A stretch of 64,000 bases of DNA. Source: Bacteroidales bacterium. GTDB lineage: Bacteria; Bacteroidota; Bacteroidia; Bacteroidales; GCA-2748055. This document shows positions 1 to 9,693 of the stretch, piece by piece. Each line of letters starts with the position of its first letter. Position 1 is the stretch's first letter. Both the position numbers and the translations under genes were made by a program. The stretch covers positions 1 to 64,000 of the forward strand of contig JARGFP010000019.1 of the NCBI GenBank assembly GCA_029210585.1. Direction: 5' to 3'. The notes under the pieces were generated by a model. That model ran no database searches and had not been told where the DNA came from. It saw only the letters and a program-made list of their open reading frames with translations.

Positions 1-192
1 TGCCTGCAGATAGCACACATGATAGACCAGTTAGCGTACTTGGCAAGACATGTCAGAGAAACATTCTTCAAGGACAAAAAAGAAACCATGGATTCCCTCG
101 GGGAATTTGGACTTGCCACAATGATGACTATGAAGTTGGGGAAATCCAAGATACTCAGACTACTTGCATCAATCGGGCAATTTAGATATTAG
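1..192 (+). CDS. 3' end of a probable transposase (partial)
   Basis: An open frame runs from the window edge to a TAG at 190-192, giving 63 residues with no start in view. It contains a segment reading LQIAHMIDQLAYLARHV and ends in short basic and hydrophobic residues. A '(M)xIAHxxNxL' helix is typical of the C-terminal end of several DDE transposases, so this is probably the tail of an insertion-sequence transposase whose body lies outside the window. That assignment is an inference from one short motif. A 20-bp tandem duplication 195 bp downstream is consistent with a recombined element border but does not prove it. Confidence 0.4.
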   Translation, partial: CLQIAHMIDQLAYLARHVRETFFKDKKETMDSLGEFGLATMMTMKLGKSKILRLLASIGQFRY

Positions 193-386
193 CTCCTTGT
201 ATTGAGCCGCAACACTATGTGGCAGGAGAGATCCCACTCCATAATTGGGAACAACAACCGAAAAACAGAAAGGAGGAAAACTACAAAAAAAACATCACAA
301 AAACATTTAACCGCCAGTCGAACAGGACTATCATATAGGATAGCTTTGCCCTATCCAAGAATCAGAAATTATGGACATCAAAAAAA

Positions 387-426
387 GAAACGATGCGGAA
401 TTGCTGGAAACGATGCGGAATTGCTG
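387..426. repeat. Perfect 20-bp tandem duplication
   Basis: The unit gaaacgatgcggaattgctg occurs twice head to tail without a mismatch, at 387-406 and 407-426. It lies in the 289-bp gap between the transposase-like tail and the GH27 gene. The rest of this gap is A-rich and shows no convincing gene. The duplication looks like recent slippage or a footprint of element movement. Confidence 0.9.
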
Positions 427-481
427 ATATTAACTATTTTTCTGCATATCTTCGGTTTGATTTTTACCAACAGGAATTAAG

Positions 482-1840
482 ATGCACAGATTATTCATTT
501 CGATCTGTATAGCGGGCATACTCACTGCCTGTAACAATGATTCGCGCAGCAGCGATGATTTCAGGGACTGGGCGAAGACCCCGCCCATGGGATGGAACAG
601 CTGGGATTGCTATGGCCCAACCGTTAAAGAACATGAGGTGAAGGCAAATGCAGATTACATGGCCGGGCACCTGAAGGATTTTGGCTGGGAATATGTCGTG
701 GTGGATATCCGCTGGTTCGTTGAAAACACCCGGGCAGGGGGGTACAACCAGGACGATCCCATGTATGTCATTGATGCATATGGCAGGTACCTGCCGGCGG
801 TGAACAGGTTTCCCTCGGCTACCGATGGCACGGGATTCAAAGCGCTTGCAGATTATGTGCACAGCAAAGGGCTGAAATTCGGGATCCACATCATGCGGGG
901 CATCCCAAAGGTTGCCGTGGAGAATAAGCTACCTGTCAAAGGCACTGACGGCATCACTGCCGACCAGATCTATACCACAGAGGATCAGTGCAAGTGGCTG
1001 AGAGACAATTACACCATCGTGGCCGACCGTCCCGGGGCCCAGGCGTATTACAACTCCATTTTCGATTTGTATGCTGAATGGGGCGTCGACTTCATCAAGA
1101 TCGACGATCTTTCTGCACCCATCTATCACAAGGAAGAGATCGAACTGATCCGTAAAGCCATTGATCAGTGCGGCAGGGAGATCGTTTTAAGCACCTCCCC
1201 GGGTCCCACGCCATTGGAGGCAGCAGAGCATGTCAGCAACCACGCCAACATGTGGCGGATGGTGAATGATGTCTGGGACCACTGGTGGCATATCGATCAC
1301 CTGTTCGAAGTTGCTGAAGGCTGGTTTCCCCATATTGCGCCCGGAACCTGGTCCGATTGTGATATGATCCCGCTGGGACGGCTTTCCATCAGGGGTGAAC
1401 GGGGACCTGACCGGATGTCACGACTGACAAAAGAGGAACAATACACCCTGATGACTTTGTTCACGATTTTCCGTTCTCCGCTGTTTTTTGGCGGGGACCT
1501 GCCCAGCAACGATGATTTCACACTGTCGCTCCTGACCAACAGGGAGGTCCTTGCCATGCATGCGGAGAGTGCGGAGGTGCGCCCGGTAATATACGAAGAG
1601 GACATGGTCGCCATCACCTCTGTGAATGAGCAGGCGGGTCTGACCTACCTGGCGTTGTTCAATATTTCAGATTTCGCGAACATCGATGTGGGTGTTCAGC
1701 TTGCCGACCTGGATATACAAGGTACGGTAAATATTACGGATTTGTGGAGCGGGGAGGAGCTGGGCGCATTCGAAACATTTTTCAGTCGTAATTTGTCACC
1801 CCACGCATCGGCACTGGTAAAGATTGAACGGGCAGATTAG
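482..1840 (+). CDS. GH27 alpha-galactosidase-like lipoprotein
   Basis: This 452-residue protein begins with a lipoprotein signal (ILTAC, lipid-accepting Cys at 17) and is therefore probably anchored in the envelope. Residues about 31-310 form the GH27 (clan GH-D) barrel: it opens with the family hallmark PPMGWNSWDCYG (34-45), has VDFIKIDD with the nucleophile Asp at 208, and WRMVND with the expected acid/base Asp at 263. The loop that reads WNDPDML in typical members reads WSDCDMIPLG (290-299). A small beta-sandwich should follow at about 360-452. GH27 enzymes release alpha-galactose, alpha-N-acetylgalactosamine or beta-arabinopyranose; the divergent loops prevent a substrate call. It stands alone, with no neighbouring SusC/D pair. 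Confidence 0.88.
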   Translation: MHRLFISICIAGILTACNNDSRSSDDFRDWAKTPPMGWNSWDCYGPTVKEHEVKANADYMAGHLKDFGWEYVVVDIRWFVENTRAGGYNQDDPMYVIDAYGRYLPAVNRFPSATDGTGFKALADYVHSKGLKFGIHIMRGIPKVAVENKLPVKGTDGITADQIYTTEDQCKWLRDNYTIVADRPGAQAYYNSIFDLYAEWGVDFIKIDDLSAPIYHKEEIELIRKAIDQCGREIVLSTSPGPTPLEAAEHVSNHANMWRMVNDVWDHWWHIDHLFEVAEGWFPHIAPGTWSDCDMIPLGRLSIRGERGPDRMSRLTKEEQYTLMTLFTIFRSPLFFGGDLPSNDDFTLSLLTNREVLAMHAESAEVRPVIYEEDMVAITSVNEQAGLTYLALFNISDFANIDVGVQLADLDIQGTVNITDLWSGEELGAFETFFSRNLSPHASALVKIERAD

Positions 1841-2010
1841 GACAGAGATTTATATGCCCATTATTGATAGAGAAGAAAAATTCTCTCATTACTTTGCTTC
1901 TTTAAAACAAACATGCACAGAATGTCAGAGAAACAATATAAGCCAGATAGACGTTTATAATCAATCTGAGCGATTGTAAAACTGATCGCTTTGATTCAAA
2001 TGGATTCTGA

Positions 2011-5000
2011 ATGGGGAGCAGGGGGCGAAAATATATCAAGCGGGCAATAAAAATCACGTTCTGGATCGTGGTGGGTATTGTCCTGCTTTTATTTCTTATC
2101 GCGGGCCTGGTCCAGGTCCCCGCCATCCAGAGCAGGATCGTGCACAGCATCACTTCGGCAGTGAGCGACAAAACCGGGACTACGGTCGAGATCGACAAGG
2201 TCCGCATTGCCTTTCCCAAAACGGTGGTGGTGCGGGGCATATTTTTGGATGACCTGCAGCGTGATACCCTGCTTGCAGCCGGCAGAATCAAGGTCAATAT
2301 TGCGATCAGGGAGTTGCTGTTTAAAAAGATCAATGTTAACAGTATCACACTTGAAGATGTGTCACTGTACGTTAACCGCTACCCGAACGACTCCCTTTTC
2401 AACTACCATTTTCTGATCGCCGCCTTCACAGGTACAGTTCGGCCTCCATCGGAACCATCACCGTGGAGCTTCAGCATCAACCGGGTGAACCTGGATAATA
2501 TTCATGCGAGGCATGACGATCGGTATGGTGGAATGGAGATCACTCTGGCACTGCAGCGGCTCAGACTGGGATTGGATAGATTTGACCCGGGGGAGTCCGA
2601 ATATCGTGTCAACCGGCTGGTGATAGATGGATTGCAGGGTGAAGTTGTAATGGCGAACCATAGCAGCCGGCAATCGACACGGGCCGACCTGGGTCGCTTA
2701 GAGCTCACCAACGGAGCGGTCGACCTGGAAAATGAAACAGTTACGCTGAATAAATTTTTGCTGGCTGAAAGCGGATTTCACATGATAGACAAGTCAGGGG
2801 AAAAGGATTCAAAGGTTGATTTGGAGCAACAGCAATCTGCAATTGGGGAGCAGCAAACCGAAAAAGAGAAGAGCAACTGGAAAATTTCTGTTGATCGGGT
2901 AGATTTGAAAAACAATGAATTGAATTTGCTGACTGAAGGTGGTAAGATAAAAGAGAACCGCCACGCAGAATTAGATGGGAATGCAGCGGACCGGTTGACT
3001 GAAGAAAGTGAAGGGAAAAGCAATATTTTTAATATGCGTGACCTGGAAATCAACCTGCACGAATTTTTGGCATCGGACCTTTACTACTCCACAGAAAAGG
3101 CCGGTGGTACCATTCGCAGTTTCAGTGCGACCGACGGGAACGGGTTTGCCGTTGAAAAGTTTGGGGGTGTTTTCAGGTTCGACGATCAATCCTTTGCAGC
3201 AGAGAAATTGCAATTCGCAACCACCCACTCAGCCATTGCTGCCGACGTGCATGCGCAGTACCCGTCCCTGCAGATGTTGCTGGACTCTATCGCATCGGCC
3301 AGCTTTACACTTGATCTGCAGCAGCTGCAGGTTAAAAATTCCGATATCCTCTACTTCGCTCCGCAGCTAAGTAAACAACCATTTCTTGCCGACCCGGAAA
3401 ACAGCACCACCATTACTGGAAATTTTTCCGGCAAGCTCGCTGATATCAAGGTCGTCGACCTGCAAATCGGGACCGGGGAGCAAACGCTGCTGAATGCTGA
3501 CTTCACCGTTACCGGGCTGCCCGAAATCGATAGTTCCATGGTTCGTCTGCCGGGCCTCTCTCTTGTCTCGGGCCGACAGGATATCAGGATGCTGGCTGGA
3601 GAATTGGTGCCTGAGGGCATCACACTCCCGGATCGTCTCAGTCTGCAGCTCGCCTTTGATGGAATGCTGAACGAATTTGATGCAGAGGCGGAACTTGAGA
3701 GCAGCTTCGGCGGCTTTCAGCTTTCAGCCGCACTCAATCCCAACGAGTCATTCAGTGGCCAGGTTGACTCGGACGAATTCAATATCGGCCGGCTGCTGGG
3801 CGATACAACAATGTTCGGACCGGTGACGGTGACTGCTGAGGTGGTGGGCAGCGGACTGGATCGAAGCAGTCTCAAGGCAAAGGTAGATGCTGATGTGTCA
3901 AAACTTTCCCTGAACAGCTATGTGTATCGCGGACTGCATATCGATGGCACATTCAATGACATGATGTTTGAAGGGAGGGTCGGGCTGGAGGATGAGAACC
4001 TGGTGTTCGGTTTTGACGGACTGGTGAACCTGCAACCCGGCGAGGAGCATTACCAGTTCAGACTGGATCTGGAGGGTGCCTCGCTTAAGGAACTTAATTT
4101 TTCCGAAGATGATATCCGGATTGGTTTGGTGGCAGAGGCAGATGTATATGGTCCGGTCGGGAATCTGCAGGGAAGGATCGATCTGTCGGACATCAATGGA
4201 GTCAGGGAGGAAGCGTTGTATGTTCTCGATTCGCTATCGGCAGTTTTTTCAAATATTCCGGGGTTCAGCGAACTGCAGGTCAACAGCAAATTTCTGGAAG
4301 TCGATTATACCGGGACCATCCCGCCCACGGCCATCATCGCTGAACTGGAAAAGTTTATAAGTGAGTATGTATCTTTGGCTCAGGAGCGTGAGTCTACTCC
4401 ACCGGATGACAGTGATGAAAATTTGAGTAAGGTTGCGGCTATTGCAGATAATGTTGCTTCTACTGAAAATGATCGCCCGGCAGCGGAAGAGATTGTAAAA
4501 GAAGAGGGCGACGTTGGAGAGGGTGAAGAGCTGTCCGTTCCGTCAAATTTCAGCTTTACAATGCAGTTGCGCAATCATCCTATCCTGTCGGAGGTTTTTC
4601 TTCCCGGGCTGACAAGTTTTGAACCGATTGAGGCGGTGGGACAATTCGACAGTGAACTCGGCTTGCTTGAGCTGGATGCCAGTATGAAAAACCTGGTTTA
4701 CGGGGCAATGGAGATCAGTGATCTTACGGTCGTTGCCGACACCGATTCGTCAGTGGTAAACTATACCATTTCAGCAAAGCGCATTGCAACAGAACAGGTT
4801 GCGCTGTCCAACCTGTTGTTTGCAGGAAATGTTGGGAAGCGAGGGATCATCACAGATGTAACCTCTGTCGATGATGACCTTGGGAAAAAGCTGGCGGTTC
4901 ATACCCATCTCACACGCGAGGGTGACAGCTATCGGCTCGTGATTGTTCCGGATGATCTCTTCCTGATGTATAACCAGTGGGAGATTGATCCCGGTAATCA

Positions 5001-7200
5001 GATCCTTTTCGGGGAGGAAGGGGTGATGATCGATCGGCTGTTCCTTCAGAACGGAACACGGGAGCTGAAGGTCGCTTCGGTCAACAGGCAGTTCAACGAC
5101 GACCTCTCCATCAACATCAGTAACTTTCGGTTGGAGGATATTTCGCAAATCGTTGAAAATGATACCGGACTTGTAAAAGGAACGGTTAACGGTTCAATCC
5201 TGTTGAAAAAGGCGGTGATCGGAACATCCAGTTCTGCTGCCACAGGCATTATCGCAGATGCCTCAGTTAGTAACATCATTTTTCGCGGTGTCCCAATTGG
5301 CAACCTCGCTATCGCCACCACGAATCCTTCAGTGCACAGGTATGATCTGAACGTAACACTTTCAGGTGCAGGCAACGATCTCAATGCCACGGGCCACATC
5401 ATCAGCAGTCCCACCCGGGAATCCATTGACCTCACCGCCGATATCGCTTCGTTCTCTATGAAAACGGCAGAGGCATTTTCCGGAGGTCAGATCACCGAGG
5501 CAGCCGGGACGCTTTCAGGAAATGCCGAAATTCGAGGATCGCTCAACTCACCTGAAGTCACCGGCGAGCTCCATTTCAGCGAGGTCTTTCTCAAGCCTGC
5601 GGTATTGAATAACAGGCTTCAGATTGCCAACGAGACGGTGCAGTTGCGGTCCGACGGACTCTATTTCGACAGTTTCAAGATCACTGATTCCAACAGCCAG
5701 CCGGCCACCATCAGCGGCACAGTAAAAATGCAGGCGTTCAAAGATATTACCCTGGCCTTGCAGCTGGAGGCAGATGACTTTCTGCTGATGAACACCACGG
5801 TACGCGACAACGAAACGGTTTTTGGCAGGATGGTGATCGACAGTGACCTCAGCATCCATGGACCGCTCACTCTCCCGGTGGTCAGAGGTCAGTTAAAGCT
5901 GAAGGAGGGCTCACATGCCACCTTCGTGGTGCCGGAGCGCCGGCTTTCTACCGACCGCGGTGAAAATGTAGTGCTGTTTGAAGGACCGGCAGACCTGCAC
6001 CAGATGCTCGAAGAGGGTAGTACAGTGGCTGCGAGTCGCTCCGGTTTTACGGACATAGATCTTTCCACTATCCTCGAGATCGACCGTAAGGCCACATTGA
6101 GGCTGCTAATGGATCCCACTTCCACCGATTCCCTGGTTGTGCAAGGTGAGACAGCACTGAGTCTGACGATGGACAGGAGTGGGAAGATAAGTCTGACCGG
6201 CGTATATACAATTTTTGAGGGAAGCTACCTGGTCTCCCTCGAATCGGTGATTAAGCGGCGGTTCGCTATTGTTCAGGGAAGCAGCATCACCTGGAATGGA
6301 GATCCGCTTGATGCAACACTGTCGATCGATGCACGCTACACGGTAAGGGCTTCACCTTACGACCTGGTGGCGGCACAGATGGCCGGACTGAGTGATTCCG
6401 ACAAAGGAGCGTACAAGCAGCAGGTCCCGTTTTGGGTGATATTGAAACTACGCGGGGATATGCTGCAACCGCAGATCAGCTTCGGGATAGAGCTGCCGCC
6501 GGAGGAGAAAGGTGCCCTTGGAGGAGCGCTAAGCCAGAAACTGGTGCTGCTCAACCAGGATGTATCGGCGCTCAATAAACAGGTCTTTGCCCTCCTGTTA
6601 CTAGGCAGGTTCATGCAGGAGAACCCACTTCATACAGAGACCGGCAGTACCGCTGCCATCGTTCGATCCACCGTGGGGAATTTTTTGTCGGCACACCTGA
6701 ACAGGCTTGGGGCCGGAGTGCTTCCCGGAACCGAGCTGAATGTCGATATTCAGTCATATGAGGAATACCAGAAGGAGCAATTGCAGGGACGGACCGAAGT
6801 GGAAGTCGGTATCAAACAGCAGTTGTTCAATGAACGGTTGTCGGTGCAGGTAGGCGGATCCTTTGATGTGGAGGGGGAGCGGGCAATGCAGAACCAGGCA
6901 AGCGAAATCACCGGCGATGTGAGGGTGGAGTATAAGATTACAGAGGATGGCCGGTTGCGACTGAAGGGGTTCAGGCAGAACCAATACGAAGGGGCGCTTG
7001 AGGGACAGATCATCGAGACTGGTGCGGGGGTGTCGTATGTAAAGGATTTCAACGAGTGGAAAGAACTGTTCAAGTCACCGGAGAAAAAGGAAAAGGATAA
7101 AAAGAAAAAGGATGAGAAGCAGGAAGAAGGCACGCTACCTGAAGAAGAGAGGGAGCAGGGACCTTCTCCTTCATCAAATGATACATCAGACCATCCATGA
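2011..7200 (+). CDS. tamB: TamB-like translocation and assembly module protein (AsmA/DUF490 superfamily)
   Basis: This 1729-residue protein has one N-terminal membrane helix (about 12-34) after a basic start, then a very long series of beta-rich AsmA/TamB repeats, and a C-terminal TamB domain at about 1300-1690. TamB proteins span the periplasm from the inner membrane to an Omp85 partner and are implicated in outer-membrane protein assembly and lipid transport. Two acidic, low-complexity inserts (residues about 260-340 and 790-850) interrupt the repeats, and the C-terminus is a Lys/Glu-rich tail from about 1690. The gene overlaps the next one by four bases (ATGA), indicating translational coupling with the TamL-type partner. 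Confidence 0.9.
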   Translation: MGSRGRKYIKRAIKITFWIVVGIVLLLFLIAGLVQVPAIQSRIVHSITSAVSDKTGTTVEIDKVRIAFPKTVVVRGIFLDDLQRDTLLAAGRIKVNIAIRELLFKKINVNSITLEDVSLYVNRYPNDSLFNYHFLIAAFTGTVRPPSEPSPWSFSINRVNLDNIHARHDDRYGGMEITLALQRLRLGLDRFDPGESEYRVNRLVIDGLQGEVVMANHSSRQSTRADLGRLELTNGAVDLENETVTLNKFLLAESGFHMIDKSGEKDSKVDLEQQQSAIGEQQTEKEKSNWKISVDRVDLKNNELNLLTEGGKIKENRHAELDGNAADRLTEESEGKSNIFNMRDLEINLHEFLASDLYYSTEKAGGTIRSFSATDGNGFAVEKFGGVFRFDDQSFAAEKLQFATTHSAIAADVHAQYPSLQMLLDSIASASFTLDLQQLQVKNSDILYFAPQLSKQPFLADPENSTTITGNFSGKLADIKVVDLQIGTGEQTLLNADFTVTGLPEIDSSMVRLPGLSLVSGRQDIRMLAGELVPEGITLPDRLSLQLAFDGMLNEFDAEAELESSFGGFQLSAALNPNESFSGQVDSDEFNIGRLLGDTTMFGPVTVTAEVVGSGLDRSSLKAKVDADVSKLSLNSYVYRGLHIDGTFNDMMFEGRVGLEDENLVFGFDGLVNLQPGEEHYQFRLDLEGASLKELNFSEDDIRIGLVAEADVYGPVGNLQGRIDLSDINGVREEALYVLDSLSAVFSNIPGFSELQVNSKFLEVDYTGTIPPTAIIAELEKFISEYVSLAQERESTPPDDSDENLSKVAAIADNVASTENDRPAAEEIVKEEGDVGEGEELSVPSNFSFTMQLRNHPILSEVFLPGLTSFEPIEAVGQFDSELGLLELDASMKNLVYGAMEISDLTVVADTDSSVVNYTISAKRIATEQVALSNLLFAGNVGKRGIITDVTSVDDDLGKKLAVHTHLTREGDSYRLVIVPDDLFLMYNQWEIDPGNQILFGEEGVMIDRLFLQNGTRELKVASVNRQFNDDLSINISNFRLEDISQIVENDTGLVKGTVNGSILLKKAVIGTSSSAATGIIADASVSNIIFRGVPIGNLAIATTNPSVHRYDLNVTLSGAGNDLNATGHIISSPTRESIDLTADIASFSMKTAEAFSGGQITEAAGTLSGNAEIRGSLNSPEVTGELHFSEVFLKPAVLNNRLQIANETVQLRSDGLYFDSFKITDSNSQPATISGTVKMQAFKDITLALQLEADDFLLMNTTVRDNETVFGRMVIDSDLSIHGPLTLPVVRGQLKLKEGSHATFVVPERRLSTDRGENVVLFEGPADLHQMLEEGSTVAASRSGFTDIDLSTILEIDRKATLRLLMDPTSTDSLVVQGETALSLTMDRSGKISLTGVYTIFEGSYLVSLESVIKRRFAIVQGSSITWNGDPLDATLSIDARYTVRASPYDLVAAQMAGLSDSDKGAYKQQVPFWVILKLRGDMLQPQISFGIELPPEEKGALGGALSQKLVLLNQDVSALNKQVFALLLLGRFMQENPLHTETGSTAAIVRSTVGNFLSAHLNRLGAGVLPGTELNVDIQSYEEYQKEQLQGRTEVEVGIKQQLFNERLSVQVGGSFDVEGERAMQNQASEITGDVRVEYKITEDGRLRLKGFRQNQYEGALEGQIIETGAGVSYVKDFNEWKELFKSPEKKEKDKKKKDEKQEEGTLPEEEREQGPSPSSNDTSDHP

Positions 7201-9497
7201 TCAAACAGAGGTTCACATACCGCTATCTACTCGTTCCGGCATTACTGTTGGTGACAGCATGCAGTGGTTTAAAGCACCTGCCGGAAGACGAGAAGCTCTA
7301 TACCGGTGCGAAGACGGTGATCGAATCGGATGAACCGGTCGACAGCAGAGAATTGGAGAAAGCAGTCAAGCGTTCCGTGCGCCCCGATCCCAACAGCAGA
7401 ATCTTAGGTATGCGTCCGAAGCTGTGGCTATACATGGCTGCGGGCGAAGATCCCGCTACCGGGATCGGCCGCTGGCTGAAAAAGCAGGGTGAGCCGCCGG
7501 TTTTCCTCAGTGAGGTGCGGCCTGCGGCAACCGCGGAGATCATCGACGCAACGCTGTTTAACAGGGGGATTTTTAACAGCTACACCGAACCGGAGACAGT
7601 GGAAGGGGAACGCACCGCCAAAGTGGTGTACCACAGCTTTGTGCATGCACCGTATAGCTTTGGGGCGCTGACCTACGAAATCGCCGACGACAGCCTGTTA
7701 AGGCTGATCCTGCGTGATAGTCTGCGGTCGCTCATTCAACCTGGCGATCCCTACCGTCTCGACGTGTTGAAGAGTGAAAGGATGCGAATCGACGCCCTAA
7801 TGAAAAATAAAGGTTACTACTTTTTTAGCGTTGATGACCTGCTTTTCAGGGCTGACACATCAGCAGAGAACCGTACCGTTGCGCTACAACTATCATTAAA
7901 CGAGGGAGTCAGCGAACAGGCGCTCACGCAGTACCGCATCAACCGGGTGGTAATCGACCAGGGTTATTCGTTGTCGGCAGGTAGCGGCGGTGCAAGAGAT
8001 ACGTTGCATCAGGAGGGGTACCTCTTCCCCGTGGGAGAAGCCGAGGCAGCGATCAGGCCGGAGGTGATCCTCGGGTCGGTTTTCCTGCGACCGGGGGAGA
8101 TCTATTCACGGAAGAAGCACTCCATCACGCTCAACCGGCTGATGTCGATGGGCACTTTTAAGTTTGTGCAGGTGCGGTTCACTGAGGCTGATTCTGCGGC
8201 GGGACTACTTGATGTGGAGATCCTGCTTACTACTATGACGAAGCGGAACTTAAGGGCGGAGATGGACCTTGTATCGAAATCGAACAACTTCGCCGGACCA
8301 CGGATGAATGTCAGCCTGCAGAACAGGAACGCGTTCGGTGGTGCGGAGCAGCTGAACCTGTCGATGGCCGGGTCATTCGAGTCGCAGCTGGGTGGAAAGG
8401 AGCGGAACCTCTTCTCTTACTCCGTAAATCCGCAAGTGGAGCTGATCTTTCCTCGTTTCGTGGCGCCCATTCAAGTGGAGCGGCCGAACAGCGTCTATAT
8501 TCCGAAGACGCGGCTGTCGTTCTCCTACAACTTCCTGAAACGGGTAAACTACTTCAACATGAATACCTTCCAGTTCCTATACGGCTATCGCTGGAAGGAG
8601 CGACTGAGGATCGACCATGAACTGAACCCTGTGAGCATCAGCTATACCGCGCTCGGCAACCGATCGGATGCCTTTAATGAGCTCCTCGAATCCAACCCGG
8701 TGCTGCGTACCAGTTACCAGGAGATGTTCATCGCAGGATCCTATTACAGTTATACCTATAATGAGCAACTGGGAAGGCCAAAGCGGATGCAGTATTACCT
8801 GAACGCCACGGCGGAGACCGCGGGGAACCTTTTCTCGTTGGCGACCGTCGCTACCGGAGGTGAAGTATCGGACAGCGATCCAGCCACAGTGTTTGGCGCT
8901 GTTTATTCGCAGTTTGCAAAGGTGAGCGTCGATGGCCGCGGGTACCTGAGCATCGGGGAGCAGGACAAGCTGGCGATGCGTCTGTTTGCAGGCTATGCGA
9001 AGGCGTACGGGAACGCTTCGGTACTGCCATACAGCAGACAGTTTTTCAGTGGTGGACCAAACAGTATCCGGGCGTTCCTGATCAATTCGGTGGGTCCGGG
9101 TACCTATCTCCAGGATCAGGAGGAGATCGGTTATTTTCATCTGGGAGGTGATGTGAAGCTGGAATTAAACGCAGAGTACCGTTTTACGATCTACAACATG
9201 TTTAAGGGAGCGGTATTTGCCGATGTTGGAAATGTTTGGCTGCAGCGTTCGAACCCGGCTGAGGGCAACGACTACTTTGCGCTCCCCCGTATTTTGAATG
9301 AACTTGCTGTCGGGGCGGGAGCGGGGCTGAGGCTGGATGTGTCATTTTTCATTTTGCGATTCGATGTGGCGGTGCCCTTGCGAAAACCATGGCTGGCAGA
9401 AGGGAGCCGTTGGGTGTCCCAGGAGCCCGGATTCATGGAAGATGGATGGTTGTGGGAGAACGCGGTGCTGAATGTGGCGATCGGCTATCCCTTCTGA
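7197..9497 (+). CDS. tamL: TamL-type lipidated Omp85/BamA-family outer-membrane protein
   Basis: This 766-residue protein starts with a lipoprotein signal ending LLLVTAC (lipidated Cys at 22), followed by POTRA-like domains to about 370 and a C-terminal 16-strand barrel that ends in a Phe, as Omp85 proteins do. In Bacteroidota the TamA partner of TamB is replaced by this lipidated form, TamL. The start codon sits inside the tamB stop, so the two form one operon and probably one envelope-spanning complex. The first domain carries the HLPEDEKLYTG segment characteristic of this lipoprotein family. Confidence 0.9.
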   Translation: MIKQRFTYRYLLVPALLLVTACSGLKHLPEDEKLYTGAKTVIESDEPVDSRELEKAVKRSVRPDPNSRILGMRPKLWLYMAAGEDPATGIGRWLKKQGEPPVFLSEVRPAATAEIIDATLFNRGIFNSYTEPETVEGERTAKVVYHSFVHAPYSFGALTYEIADDSLLRLILRDSLRSLIQPGDPYRLDVLKSERMRIDALMKNKGYYFFSVDDLLFRADTSAENRTVALQLSLNEGVSEQALTQYRINRVVIDQGYSLSAGSGGARDTLHQEGYLFPVGEAEAAIRPEVILGSVFLRPGEIYSRKKHSITLNRLMSMGTFKFVQVRFTEADSAAGLLDVEILLTTMTKRNLRAEMDLVSKSNNFAGPRMNVSLQNRNAFGGAEQLNLSMAGSFESQLGGKERNLFSYSVNPQVELIFPRFVAPIQVERPNSVYIPKTRLSFSYNFLKRVNYFNMNTFQFLYGYRWKERLRIDHELNPVSISYTALGNRSDAFNELLESNPVLRTSYQEMFIAGSYYSYTYNEQLGRPKRMQYYLNATAETAGNLFSLATVATGGEVSDSDPATVFGAVYSQFAKVSVDGRGYLSIGEQDKLAMRLFAGYAKAYGNASVLPYSRQFFSGGPNSIRAFLINSVGPGTYLQDQEEIGYFHLGGDVKLELNAEYRFTIYNMFKGAVFADVGNVWLQRSNPAEGNDYFALPRILNELAVGAGAGLRLDVSFFILRFDVAVPLRKPWLAEGSRWVSQEPGFMEDGWLWENAVLNVAIGYPF

Positions 9498-9693
9498 GGA
9501 TCTGGTAGATTGAATGTGATCATTCCGCAGACTAATTTGTCTATTTGCTTGCCTTTGGTACGTGTGATCACCAGTATGGCATTGTCGTTTAAAGAAATGA
9601 AAGAAAAATGAATTACCGGCTCCTTTTGTTTTTTTGTTTCTGCCCGGTTCACCGGGGCTATCTCCGGGTTATCACTTTATTATTTGGTATTTA

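Noticed and set aside
202-480. A 92-codon frame before the GH27 gene
   Set aside because: It is composed of Lys/Arg/Asn runs, crosses the 20-bp tandem duplication, and has no family resemblance; it reads as noncoding DNA.
1-480. An intact insertion sequence
   Set aside because: Only 63 residues of the transposase are inside the window and no pair of terminal inverted repeats could be seen.
9608-9693. A separate small gene with a signal peptide
   Set aside because: The frame stops after about 28 residues; it more likely is the dead beginning of the sulfatase.
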